From: Dactylellina haptotyla
Lineage: Eukaryota > Ascomycota > Orbiliomycetes > Orbiliales > Orbiliaceae
Assembly (NCBI GenBank): GCA_031310005.1
Contig: CM062384.1
Span: forward strand, 2,356,001-2,420,000
Direction: 5' to 3'
Length of the DNA: 64,000 nucleotides
The notes beneath the pieces are model-generated. The model had not been told where the DNA came from. It worked only from the letters and a program-made list of their open reading frames with translations, and did no database searches. This document shows, piece by piece, positions 10,453-22,854 of this stretch. Made by a program: the position numbers and the translations under genes. Each line of letters opens with the position of its first letter. Positions within the stretch are counted from its first letter, which is position 1.

Positions 10453-13348
10453 ATGGCATCAAGTTCGTCCCAATCCCAACCACCAACCACCGGAACTCAG
10501 AGAGCAAATAAAAATACAAACCGAACTTCCTCAGCAGGGAAAACCGAACAGCCTGCCCCTCGCATGTATAAAAAAGTTTTGTGGATTTTTGAAATTGAAA
10601 CATCTGGCCGAAAATTCGGGTTTCGCGCTCCAAGCCCTCATATCTTGTTCCCACTTCGAGAGTCTAGCGTCGTAGAACTCCGGAAAATGGTCAAACTGAA
10701 CAACCAGAGACCTGAGTGGATATCACTCAAGATTGGGGCAGATTCCCTCAAGTCTATAACTCTGGAGATTTCTGGTGGTGGTGTAAAACCCAACTTCTAC
10801 CTTATCCTTGACATTGAAACGAGGTCATCCAGTTTATGGATGCAAAATGTCACCGAACAGGTGGGTAATCATGAATTCGCCGAAGCGCTTGCCAACTTCA
10901 GACAAACTGGAAAAGCCAAGATACAGATTCCCCCGCTTGGCGAAGGAAGGATGACGGGAGTCTCATTATTGCTGGACGCAATTCGCAATAGGGAATTCGA
11001 CAACGAAAAGAGGGGCGAACCACGACAAACTTATCCAGATCTCGAGGAGTTCGTCGAGACTCTTCTGACCGATTTGTCGGTGGAATTCAAAGAAGAGAAT
11101 AAACAGATCGCAAAATTGTATAATGGCAAAGTTTTTGCTGAATTCTCTCGATCTTTCAGCAATCATTATCCCTTTGTGGTTACAGTTACGCAACCCAATG
11201 AATTTTCCTACTATCACGAAATGTACTCGTTGAATATCGACCAACGTTTTACCATTTACTTTCCGGGGGAGGACAATCTTCCTATTAACCTCATCGCTAC
11301 TGCTTCCCAGAGTCAGAGTTTCAACGAGACTGGGATCCTGAGCCTAAGGGTGGATCATTTGAACAGGTCCAGCGACCCAGTCATCACCTTTCTAGAAGAA
11401 TTGTTGAGGGCTGGTGCTCTTCCACATGGAGGCCAGCCAGAGTTCACGTAATTACCATTGTCAAATTAATTTTGCAACACCTGAGCTGGCCCGGATGCTA
11501 ACAAGTACAGACTCTCCTTCATCCCGAACGAAGCTAGGTTAAACTTGCAAAAAGCGGCAGTTATTGCTGCACGAGTCACAGCATATCGCGGACATGCTCA
11601 GGACACGTTTGACTATTACAACGTCTTGTCAGGGAAGCTCGAGAGACTCGATGCTGAGTGGGGTATTGGTCAGCCGGTGGCAGCGGATGTCGAGAGCTAC
11701 CTTACCGGCCTCCAAGTTCAGATAGAGACTGAACAGTCAGACGCGGTTCTCCATCTGCTGAGGCCAATAAATCGACACCGCCTGTCGATTTTGGAAGGCC
11801 CTGCAGGTACCGGAAAGACCTTCACGACAGCCCTAGCCCAAGCGGCAATTTTACACACAGTCCCCAATGCTAGGATTGTTGTAGCCGCTGAAATGAACGA
11901 AGCTGTTCTGAATTCGCTAAGAACGTCAATAAAGCTCTTCTCGACACTCGGTGTTGCAGATGACATCGAATTGCAGAAGTCGATGTTGCTCATTGAAGCA
12001 AAATTTAGACGGCAAAAGGTCTTCGAAATTAGTGCTGTCCATCAGGGGCGTTTAGATCTTGAGCGATACACATACCCATACAAACAAATATCAGGGGCTT
12101 TCACGCGTTCGACGGGCTCCTCTTCCATGGAGCCGCCGACAAAGAACGATACTCCAAAAGACCCTATTTGGGAGAGTACAAAACTTCTGTTTAGTACCCT
12201 AGCCATGTGTGTAGGAAATTCTGTTCCAGAATCATGGAAACCAACGCATTTGATCGTCGACGAGGCTGCAGCAGCCAGAGAGATCGATATTTTGGCAGTT
12301 TTGAATCAATGGCATCATATAAAACTTGTCATTTTGGTCGGGGATAGATGTCAAAAACGCCCTCATACGGTTGTCAACTCGCCGGTTCTACGACAGTCAA
12401 TGATGCACAGGTAACGCGCCTTAGCGCATAACCTTGTTCGATACATACTAACAAGAAATACAGGCTCATAAGCATCAACTTCCCGTTCGCCAGGCTAACA
12501 AAGCAGCACAGGAGTGATCCGCAGCTTGTAGAGTATATGGAAAAGGCATTCTACAATAGTAAATCTCCATTGCTCTCCAAACCGGGGCCCCGCGTATCGT
12601 TCTTGACAGCGGCCGCTCATCCATGCGGCGTTGTCGGATCGACATCGAGTACTTCATTAGGGCTCAGAAAGTATATACAGGACGCCATGCTAAAGACTGT
12701 TGGGCTTCCAGCTCCTCACTTATACCTCGACGTCAAAGGTCCCGAGATGTCGTATGGACTGCATTCATGGCGAAACGTCAATGAAGGTCTTATAGCAGTG
12801 CGGTTGCTATCCCTGTTTAGGCAGGCCGGTATTGATATGGGGTTGGTTTGTATACAAACCCCATATAAGTCCCAGTGCGCAATGCTCCGAGAAATGGCAG
12901 CAGATCTTATTGAGGAGGGCCTTGAAATAAACACCATCGATGCATATCAAGGCCGGGAAAGGGCAATCACCATCCTCTCCCTAACCCGCTCGAACGGTAA
13001 TGATATGGTACGTAAAAGTCCTTGCAAATTTCGCTGACACTTTTATAATTTTAGCTAACTCGTAAAATCAGTTCGGTTTGGTGAGAGACGCAAATAGAAT
13101 GTGTACTGCCCTAAGTCGGGTCCAACATGCACTTTTCATCATTTGTGATTACGGGAGTGTTGAAAAGGTGAGATTTAAGATCTAGGGTAAGTTAAAGGAA
13201 ACGACTAATCTGGTCATAACAGAACTACAGAAAGACTACTCCGTCGGCCAGGAAGTCAGGGATACTAAGCCTGATTAAGCATTTCAAACTTGGGCGATAT
13301 GACGCTACCCTTCTTCCACGGACCGTCAAGCCACTCTGGTTCTGGTAG
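10453..13348 (+). CDS. UPF1-like superfamily 1 helicase, five exons, 886 aa
   Basis: Exons 10453-11447, 11511-12410, 12464-13007, 13072-13167 and 13223-13348 (total 2661 nt, all in frame, with CTAAC-type branch sites in the first two introns). The first ~390 residues match no family I recognise, beginning with a polar Ser/Gln/Thr-rich leader. The ATPase core follows: a Q-motif-like EQSDAV near 406-411, Walker A GPAGTGKT at 428-435, Walker B VDEAAA near 580, motif III VGDRCQ near 615, then TPYKSQ, motif V TIDAYQGRE, and motif VI around RMCTALSRVQHALFI. This order is that of SF1B UPF1-like RNA/DNA helicases. No Cys/His-rich UPF1 domain or NFX1 zinc finger is visible, so it is not UPF1 itself. 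Substrate and process are unknown. Confidence 0.85.
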
Positions 13349-14523
13349 TTATTTTATCTTGTGTGCGCTTTGTAATTTTTTCTATTTTTTATTTTTTACT
13401 TTTTATCGTTTATTCTTGTTAGCCTTGCGAGAAGTCGCGCAGGCCAGCATTATATACAAGGATTCCTTTAGTAAGTAATAATAAATAATTGAATTAATAA
13501 TTGGTCTCGCTAAATACAAATATTATCACTAATTTATTTATATACGTAAAGAATAGCAGGGTATAGTAAATATGTAATAATTTAATATATAAGTTAATAT
13601 TTACGTTTATATTTTTATGTATCCACCTGCTTGGTAAGGCAGGCGTGTTGAGGCTGTTGTATTTTGGGTGTACGGCTGCGAGGTTTCGCGAGATCAGTGA
13701 AGCTTCGCAATGAGAAGAGAGAGGACGTGTTGCTCCCTTTCAGACTTACAAAGCCTTCGTATCATGTGCCAGGAGCGTGCATTTTTTTGCCCTTTTGCGA
13801 TCAATTGGGCACATGCACATGTTTCCGTTTGTCATGGCACTCCCAGCTGTCCGAGCGAACCATCGCGCGCCCCACTTGGTAGTATTGCTTCAAATCTCAA
13901 AACACCATCTGACAAGTAAGGTCTCGAAGAGAGCATTTGCTCTAACGTCTCTCGCTTGGCTATGCTTGAATAACTTGGCTCGTCTTGACGACATCATAAC
14001 TGCAAAAGTTTGGTAATACGACACTGAAAAGTCTGCGTACGTGCATGTGAGATTAGCTCTGGGGATCTTGAATTCTGGTTGCAGCCTGCCAAAGTGCCCA
14101 CACCGATAAACAGGGATCTCGCAGGTCGCCGAGGGCTGGACCAATAAACTTGACTTTCAGCCCCTGGTCCAAACCGCTCGCTTACCACGAGAAGGTCACA
14201 CATCCCACGCCATTGAAGTTAAAAGTTGCATAGACTGGCAGCTTATCTTCGGTTTTCTTATCTGCAAGTGGATGATAATGGAACCGCTGGAATGGCATGA
14301 GACTGAAACATTTCTTCGGGGTTGGCTCTGACTCGGGATTAGTTTAAATCATGGTCGTTCTTTCTCAAACTATAAAGCTTTCGGTCTCCCCGCTCCCTCC
14401 AAACTCGAATACGAGCGCCGACTCTGACGACCAAACTACCTAATATCGCAGGTTCCTATATTTGTTTCGCGCGAAACATCGGCGAGAATAACGGTTTTTG
14501 TGTAACGCGTGAGCAAGGTTACA
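13349..14523. other. intergenic, AT-rich near 13.35-13.62 kb
   Basis: 3' flank of the helicase followed by the promoter side of the permease. The first 270 bp are very AT-rich. Overlapping short ORFs at 13.66-14.2 kb show no family resemblance. Confidence 0.55.
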
Positions 14524-16846
14524 ATGAGCGCTGGCATCAAGAGCGACACCGGGGCTGTCCCCGGCGTCGCGAGCAGCACGAATACAGACGAGGATCTTCT
14601 CGCACACTTGGGATACAAGCAAGACCTGCAGCGCGAATGGTCCTTGATCCATAATTTCGGGGTCTCTTTCTCCATCATATCCGTGATAACAGGTGAGTTT
14701 CAACTACCCCAGCACCAATAAGTACTCTTCAACTAACATACCCCACGGCATAACTACGTTGTTTCAATACGGGTTGATCACTGGTGGCCCCGGTGTCATG
14801 TCAGGTACGTCTTTTCACATCCGTCACTAGTTCCAATCGATATGCTCGTCTAACAAACGCAAAAGTTGGATGGATTGTTACAAACTTTTTCACGTTTTTT
14901 GTCGGATTGGGAATGGCAGAGATTGTGAGCGCCGTCCCGACGAGTGGAGGACCGTACTTCTGGGCTGCTATACTCGCACCAGAAGGCTGGGGTGGATTAA
15001 TGGCCTGGTTCACGGGCTGGTTTAACCTACTTGGCCAAGTAAGATACCTGATTGAGAGCTCAACAATATCACTACTTTGGAAGTCTAGAAAGCTGATAAC
15101 AGGGGATGTATATAGGTTGCTGTCACGACAGGAATTACCTTCGGTGGTGCCAATCTTATTTCGACAGTAGCGACGGTAAAGGGAAACTATTCGCCTACAC
15201 CTGGCAAAATTAGTAAGTTATCTACAGACTAGAATGTGAACTGCGAAAACTGACCTCTCCATCAGTCGGTATTTACGCTGCACTTCTATTCTCGCATGCC
15301 GTAGTCAATACGTTTGGCGTTAAGATACTCAAGTACCTCAACAATCTCTCGATCTTGCTACACTCTGTCGGAATCTCCTGCATTGCGATTGCGGTCCTCG
15401 CCAAAGCTCCGACACATCAGTCCGCGAAATTCGTTTTTGCAACCTTCAACGATGGCACAGGGGACCCGGGATGGGGAACCATTGCTAGCCCAGCCTACGT
15501 AGCAATAATTGGCATTCTCGTAGCACAATACACTATCACAGGTTGGTAATTCTTTATATCAATCCAAATTTCAGAAGGAATTTACCTGGTTAGGAGACCG
15601 GGTAATGGTTTGCAATTTTGGTTGCAGGCGCCATAGCCAATAGTTGAATATATAACTAATACGGGGAAATCTCAACACAGGATACGATGCGAGCGCCCAT
15701 CTTAGCGAAGAAACAAAGAATGCAGCAAGGGCAGCCCCTTATGGAGTCTTGATGTCCTTAGTTGTGTCCGCGGTATTTGGATTTTTCATTATCCTGGCCT
15801 TCCTCTTCAGCATCCAGGATTTCGAGCGAACAGTTGGAAGCGACTACGGACAGGTCAGAAACCTTCCCCTCAAAATAACGAGATAATGCTAAAACAGCGT
15901 TGTAGCCTGTTCTACAAATTTTTGTAGACGTTTTCGGTGAGAATGGTGCTATCGCATTATTCAGCATCATAATCATTTGCGTCTGGCATTGCGGATTGTT
16001 CAGTTTAACTTCGAACTCAAGGGTAGAACCTCCCTTTTGAAAACATCCAACGGATAGCTATAGCTAACTCGCTACCCTAGATGATGTACGGCTTCGCTCG
16101 CGATGCTGGATTGCCCCGGTGGTTTGCCCACACCGACCCACGTTTCGCTCACTCCCCAGTTCGCACGATCTGGTTGGCGGCCTTTTTAGCATTTTGCCTC
16201 GCCCTCCCTAGTTTGGGCTCCGCGGTGGCATTTGCTGCCTGCACTTCAATTGCTACGATGTGAGTAGACTTCTCTCCTATATACATAAGTCTGTCACCCA
16301 GCACTAGAGATCGGGTACAAAAGACGGTCACTACTTTTGCTTGGCCCAAGTTTTCTCTCTTCCTTATATCCGGCTGGCTCGCATTGAACTATCTCGCACA
16401 CTCATGGTATTAGCATCATAATATATTTTAAATACAGTTAGCTAATCAAGACACTGGCTCCTAGTGGTTTATATCTATCTTACGGCCTTCCAATTCTTCT
16501 GGGCTTGTTAGCGCCAAACCGATTTAATAAGATTAAGGGCCCCTTCAACCTTGGCCGTTTCTCCGCACCAGTAGCTGTTGTCGCGACCTGCTGGATTACA
16601 TTTATCACCATCGTCTTCTGCCTTCCTACCGCCTACCCGGTTACCCAATTTACATTGAACTACACTGTTTGTGCGGTTGGAGCCATTTTCTTCGGAGCCT
16701 TCTTCTCTTGGATCTTCTGGGCAAAGAACTGGTTCGTCGGTCCGATCCGAGAAATCGAAGCTCAAAACCGAGGTATCGATATTGACGACGAAGAGGCTCT
16801 TGCTAAGGCGGAGAAGGATGGTATCATTCCTCATGCAACCAAATAA
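14524..16846 (+). CDS. APC-superfamily amino-acid/GABA/choline-type permease, nine exons, 540 aa
   Basis: Exons 14524-14692, 14748-14804, 14866-15038, 15116-15212, 15266-15541, 15681-15853, 15906-16022, 16081-16259 and 16465-16846 (1623 nt). The product is a multi-spanning plasma-membrane permease. Family hallmarks are present in order: NFGVSFSIISVITG, the G-rich YGLITGGPGVMSVGWI, AEIVSAVPTSGGPYFW, GWFNLLGQVAVTTG, SRMMYGFARDAGLP, and a cytosolic acidic C-terminus. This matches the fungal GABA/choline transporter group, with usual length. Intron 1 is odd: it has GTGAGT and a CAACTAAC branch site but ends CACG rather than AG, and reading through it stops at a TAA within 65 codons. The last intron is long (205 bp). 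The specific substrate cannot be told from sequence. Confidence 0.82.
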
Positions 16847-17306
16847 GCATTTTTAGCAATACATTATAATTTTAATACCTAAGAATGGACTTGCAACCTA
16901 ATTGTAATCTCGAAACCACGTTATACACTAGGAATCTCAATGTATAGCTTAATAATTAAATATAATTACCGATAGCTTATTAGATGTAGATGTTTTTTGA
17001 CACCAAAATTGTGCAGTAAGGAAGTTTTGAAGAGACCCGTTTTGGGTCGTGTATGGCATTATTAGCGGTGTCCATCGGATAAACGCGTCTATACGCGTCC
17101 CTGACACACCTCAAGAAAGAGAAAGCTATGTACATAAACCAATTCCGTATCGTAAAAGATACAAGCAAATGGGAGTAATCGCCCAATAAACCCCAAAAAT
17201 TATAAATCTGAAACTAGCATAAATAAAATGTTCATGGTGCCGCTATATCATTAAGTTTCCTGAGAATATATCTCTATCAGCCACTCTCAGCCAGCTGAGA
17301 GTTCCA
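16847..17306. other. convergent intergenic region
   Basis: 3' flanks of the permease (+) and the lectin-like gene (-). No further gene or repeat is seen. Confidence 0.6.
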
Positions 17307-18987
17307 TCACGTCGCCAGCCCCACTGTGGACCAATCCTGCTCCTGTGAAACTTCCACTATAGACGCTGGTGTTTGCGCACTTGCATAGAATACCCGAAGA
17401 CCCGCTCCGACTGACACCGCCGCAATCGCTCCTCCTGGGATCCTCGAGATCGCCACATTCCTGCTAGCTTCCAAGTTGACAACATCAATCGGCTTTGAGA
17501 AGGTCCCTTGGGGTTCGAACCCTCTCACTACATTCGGAGAAGCGCCCTTGCCTCGCAATAAAGTCAAGTGGTTCCCTTGTGAAAGCCACATAAGTCTCAT
17601 TGTGTTATTGGAGCCAGCTGTGTCTTGCATAACACCTGCCGCGAGGTAGGTGCCTTGTGCAACAGTTCCCAGGGTTTCAGCTAGTAAAATTCATCAGCAA
17701 AATATTTTCTCTCAATGCTTCGGCTCAACTTACAGTAACGAGTGAAATTCCACGCCCCGTCAAAACCAGGCATGTGAAGCAAGTTGGATCGATCGTCCTG
17801 ATAAAACACGTGCATGACTTGGTTGTTCGTGTAGCTGAAATTTGATGCTTGCACCCACGCGAGAGCTACCTTTCCTTGCTGCAGGGCTCTCGAAAATCTT
17901 ATCCCGGTAACGACCCATCTGCCGTCAGGGTCGTAGGCGAGCTCTTGAACAGACTGTGTCGTTCTGTCAATGTAGTATACTCGGAGGGAGTAACCGTTCC
18001 CATTTCTGGTCACCCAAGGGCTCGCAGCAAACCCGGAGCCCGGGGAAATGAGGACGCCATAGCGAGTATCGCTCCCGAGGCTGCCCATAGTCCAGTTCCC
18101 GTTGTCCGATGAGCCGAATGCATCGTAGAGGGTGTTATTATCCGCGGTGTAGAATATTCGGATCTATGCATTGTCAGCTACAATTCCCCTGGCGAACACT
18201 TTGATACATACAGTGGTACTATTGGGGGCCTGCAGCGCCGCAAACGATGTGTTCTTACTGGGGGGCGGTTCAAGTCCTTCGATGACGATGGGATCTTGCC
18301 ACTGGCTGCCCACCATCGGATGGAGATAGAATTTTTCCGTATTGTTATCCTGACGGATAACCGTGGTAGAGATCTGACCATCCTGGCCACCCCGAACCGC
18401 CGCGATATTAATCGGGATTGTAGTTTCCGATGGAGACGGCGGATTCGACGAGTCGCTCGATCTGGAACCAGCGGTTAGCCACATTAGTTGAAATACTGTA
18501 TATACGGCAATTCCAAGTCACCTACCCGCTAGAACGTGACCCCAAAACGCCACCCACGACACCACCTATTATAGCCGCCACAACGACTATCGCCAGTATC
18601 GCGAAAAAAATCCATCTTTTCAAGCCGCATATTCGGCGTTTCCGATCCAGGCTTTTATCTTCGTATTCTGGCGGTAGTTTTCCTAACAAACGACTCGAGT
18701 CAGTCAGCCAGTCTCGAACCAAGCCAAACAAACACTGCGAGTCAGTGCCTATTATGGTGGCGTCCGTGTTGCGTTGTGTTGGGAGACGTACCGGCTGGGA
18801 AGGGACTTTCAGGAGTGAACGTCGGGGGACGGTAATCCGTATTTACAACTTCGAGACCGGGCTGCTCATGATGCGTTCCTCCTCCGGGAACGACCTCTGG
18901 AGCTGCGGCCTGGTTTTCAACTGGGTTCGGTGCCTCAGGCGGACTCGGTTCCGGCTTGAGTCGCGAAAATGGGTCAACTTTCCACAT
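17307..18987 (-). CDS. Type II membrane protein with fungal fucose-lectin-like domain, five exons, 490 aa
   Basis: Exons on the minus strand: 18987-18792, 18748-18526, 18461-18212, 18163-17734, 17680-17307 (1473 nt, in frame). The N-terminal cytosolic part is Pro-rich with APEVV/GLEVV motifs, usual in this fungal protein group. A single membrane segment follows a basic KRRICGLKRW (about residues 100-135, WIFFAILAIVVVAAIIGGVVGGVLG). After a Ser/Pro linker there are about 320 extracellular residues with repeated strands such as IRIFYTADN, LRVYYIDR, MHVFYQDD and LRVFYAS. These resemble blades of the Aleuria-type fucose-binding beta-propeller (Pfam Fungal_lectin). The first intron is only 43 bp. 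A further upstream exon (19098-19045, ATG TTG GAG..., donor GTGAGT) would join in frame to 18987 and may hold the true start. Sugar binding is inferred, not shown. Confidence 0.72.
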
Positions 18988-19098
18988 CTTTCAATCCTAC
19001 ACGCCGACCGGCGACCAGAATAGACCGCGCCCTTTGGCACTCACAGCGAGGTTCGAGGGAGTCGATTGGAGGACTGGTCGCTGTGGTTCCTCCAACAT

Positions 19099-22000
19099 GG
19101 AACTGGCTTTGAGCGTTAACTTCTCCCGAATTCGAATTTTTAATATTATCGCGTCCAATGAAATTCAATTGGCGATTAAACGGGCTTCGTTGGGGCTAAA
19201 CGAGCGATATAGTTGGGGCCGAAGCTATGCAGCAATGTCGCGATGCTGCTTCCCGTGTGCATACAGGAACTGCAGATATGCTCGAGATAAAATCGATAAG
19301 TTATCGAAAAGTTGTCGCAGAATTTCGAATCTTTCGGAAATTTGTTCTATTATATTTTGACAATACCGTCCCGCGGCTTCCTTACTGCGGCGCAAATCTT
19401 GCTCGCTGATGTCACTCGTGGGAATGGCAAGTGCCTATTCTGTGCTAGTCACGGCAGTTCTCACAGCAAGAATAGAATGACAAGGCTGCTCAACTCCACC
19501 AATACTACAGCTTGCTGAGCCAAAGGTACGAGTTGCGATAAGATCATCCCAGCAGCAGGGCTTGGTATTGGTGAATTTGAATATGAGAACTGCAAGCCAT
19601 CTCGACGATCGGAAACCTTGTACAATGGTGCCTTGCACATGTAAGCTGTTCTCGGACCAAGATTTCCGACCCTGCTGTCAGCCCCTCGATATAAACCTCT
19701 CTTTCATGCTAAACAGAACCGCCAACGGTCTCGCAATATTCAAATATACAACGCCAATGCTTGTTACACCTCGCGTTACTCAGCCTACCACAGGGAATAT
19801 ACATTTCCAAGCGACTGGAAATATAATAATGTTCCCGAAGACTGTGCTAGATATCGTGCAACCACACAATTAGGCATTCTTTCATTGATCATCGATCAGA
19901 AGAGCATTCTCACATCCCATACGGTGTACGCGATTAAAAGATTAGATGCCCAGGAGGCGCTTTACTCGTGATCGATGTCCGTCGGGAAACACCGTATACG
20001 CGTACCTAAAACGCAACGTTTGTGATATCTCGCCTCTCGCCATCGCTTTCTTTTTTCCAAGGTTGAACTCCTTGAGACCGAGGTTGAATATAATGTTGGT
20101 TCTATGATTCGTATTAGGCGTTTGAATTAGATTAAATTTAAAATTTAAAACTTAAATTAGGCTATATTGATGTAGAAATTTTTAAACAAAAGGTATAAGA
20201 AAATGATGAGATACATTAGGAAAATAGAGTACAAAATAAAAAGTAATAATTTGGTAAACGGGAAACTGTTTCGCCCGTTGGAATCAGTCGGGTGTAAGTG
20301 TCGCGCGGAGCGGCCCTTCGAGTTGATATCGCTAAGTTATCAACGCGCCAAGCCTGGAGTTGAGCCGGCTGTGTTGCGGACTTGGCCGCAGCGGTTCTGA
20401 CTCGTTTCTCCACTCCATAGCTAATATCCACTTCTGCAGTTGAGTATTAATAGGAATATTTGATATGTATTCAGCGAGCTTGGACGCCGAATGTCACCTC
20501 ACGACCCTCGTGCTTGCATATATGTCCTCCCCACTGTTATTGAACCAAGATCACGTTGAAACTTTACTGAAGTTTTTTGTCTGGTTTTTGAGACTGGGTC
20601 TCGTACTTGATTCTAGCCAGCTTCGCGCAACGCAGTGTTGAAAGTTGCTGCAAGGTTCACAATGGCCTAGCTATCAGCCATATAAGTTGAGGATAATATT
20701 TTCGGGCCAAGTGGAATAAATCTCGAATCTGAGTTTTGGGGGGCTTTTAACTCCAACTCCCGGGTTCTAAAGATTGTATGTTCGATCTCAAATGGGCACT
20801 GTTGTAAAGTCAATAATATAATCCAGCTCCAGACGATAGCGTGAACAGACACCATTCAATGATGTAGAGATACTTACTTTTTAACTTATTGTATTTGGGC
20901 AGATATATCTGGATTGTTATCTCCATCCAACATATAAGACATGCGTGATGATCAACATCAGAGACAATGTCCTCCTCAGACATCGGGCCGTGTCTCTCGC
21001 GCGAGGCAACGAAAGCCGAGGGCAAGATAACGATCGTTACATTTCCAAGACGATACCTTTTATTATATCACATTCCGGATCTTACTCGGTACGATAGCTC
21101 CAACGGTCGCGCGTCTAGATCGAGTCTTTTGTTGACCGACTTTGCTGACCGACATTGTCGGATCAATTCAGACCCTTGCGTCGAATCGTGTTAGTCGCTT
21201 TAAATTGCAGGATATACCCACGGGAAAGTCCAAACGAGTATGTAAGCTAAGGTGAGGCGACAGGCATGCGAAAAGCGGGGTTCGTTGGACAATAGCTGGC
21301 CGAAGATATTCAGTTGAAGCCATCTCTAGTTTCTTGCATGCATCTGCATTGAGCAATCGGATTAAACCAGGAAACGAAAAAAGAAAAGCTAAATTCAAGA
21401 CAGCCTCGATGGAATATCTTCCACATCATCATCCTGCCAATAATACCCACCCGTGAATTTTTTTTTGAGAAACGGCAGACGCTGAATGTCCGGCAGCCCA
21501 AAGTGACACCACTTTCAATTAGCGCTGCCAAGTTGTCAAACGGATATCCAACTGATAAGCCCGAATGTATCCGCGTGGCACGAATTTTTGGGGTTATTAA
21601 ATTCCGGTTCTTGGGTTCTTGGAGCTCTCTTAGGTTTCGCTGGTATATGATCCTTCGAGTATTGATAACAGGGTCTAACATGCATAGTAACCCTTCAATA
21701 CTTCTGATCAGGATGAAACCCCCACCCATGACTTGAAAGGCCAGCTATCACGCAAACTCTGCATTGAATAGCTGCTTTTTGGGAGCATATAGCGTACCAG
21801 TACAATGGTTGACCCTTCCTTCGTCAAGGGTAGGTGTGTTGGAGGTTTGGTAATTTTTATGGGGAGGGACCTTTTAGTGCGTCTGAGAGAGATATTCCAA
21901 CTGGAATATCTGCACGACGGGTGCATATTTGCCGCCGTCAAGCTGCATGGTTCATTCCGTTCACCATGAGGAAAAAAGGCTTCACCAGCTGACGAAGCTG

Positions 22001-22854
22001 CAAAGGCGGGGATCCTCTTTTTTTTTCTCTTCGTCATGTATTAGCAATGCATTCAGCTCAGACTAACAGGCATGCTCGACCGAGGGCGTCAGGTTTGTTC
22101 GTTTCGGATGGCGGAAATTCTTGAGGGTTCGAGGGCAGAGCACGTCTATATGTGCATCGTCGTGTCAACGCCCGTGGAACGCGCGATTCGAAGCGGCTAT
22201 GATCCCTCGCCTCACACGTGGTATATGAAGCATTTACGCGCACGACTTCCAATGGCAGGAAGCGCATTGCGTGTTTCCATGATGTCTTCCACGCATGCAA
22301 CAGCAAAACTGCGGGTTTTTGGGTCTGGATTCGAGGGTGGGTGGCCCCACTAGTGCTGTGGTGGAACACCGGCAGAGCTTCCGCACCCTGGCCAAGCGCG
22401 AATTCCGTGCGCTAAGTAAGGTCTTCGACATAAAGATTTCCTCGAATAGGCAACCTTGGTGGCCACCAGTACCGAGAGTGGAATTCTTGCCAGCCCATCG
22501 TTTTCTTTCCAAAGCACTGAAGGGAAAAAAATCGGGTCTTGGCCCCACCTAAGTTTTGAACACATTCGTTCACAAGACTTGTACGTTTGATGGGGATACT
22601 CCACTGGGGTTAGTTTCTCTGTCTCCGTTCTACGTGAAGAATTTGGCACTAAAAAGGAGAGGATCCGCTCCCGTCCGCCGCCTGGCATCTTTCACTTAGG
22701 AAGCTCACAGGTCGCTGCATTCTGCTGGTTCCTACATTTCCCCATCGTGACCACGCTAGGCATAAAGGCTGGATAGGAACTCTACTTTACCTACACTTCC
22801 ACCTTTTTTAAAGTTGCGACAACCACCACACGACGATTGGCAGAATAATAGACC
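19099..22854. other. 3.75-kb intergenic region with a 9-bp inverted repeat
   Basis: No convincing gene. An inverted repeat (ATACGGTGT at 19919-19927, ACACCGTAT at 19989-19997) flanks a 61-bp loop, and AT-rich DNA lies at about 20.08-20.26 kb. Overlapping short ORFs at 21.3-22.7 kb occur in three or more frames with no family resemblance and are treated as random. Confidence 0.55.

Noticed and set aside
20290-20440. GC-rich segment considered as a tRNA or structured RNA
   Set aside because: No acceptable A-box/B-box pair or cloverleaf could be drawn. No convincing tRNA was noticed elsewhere.
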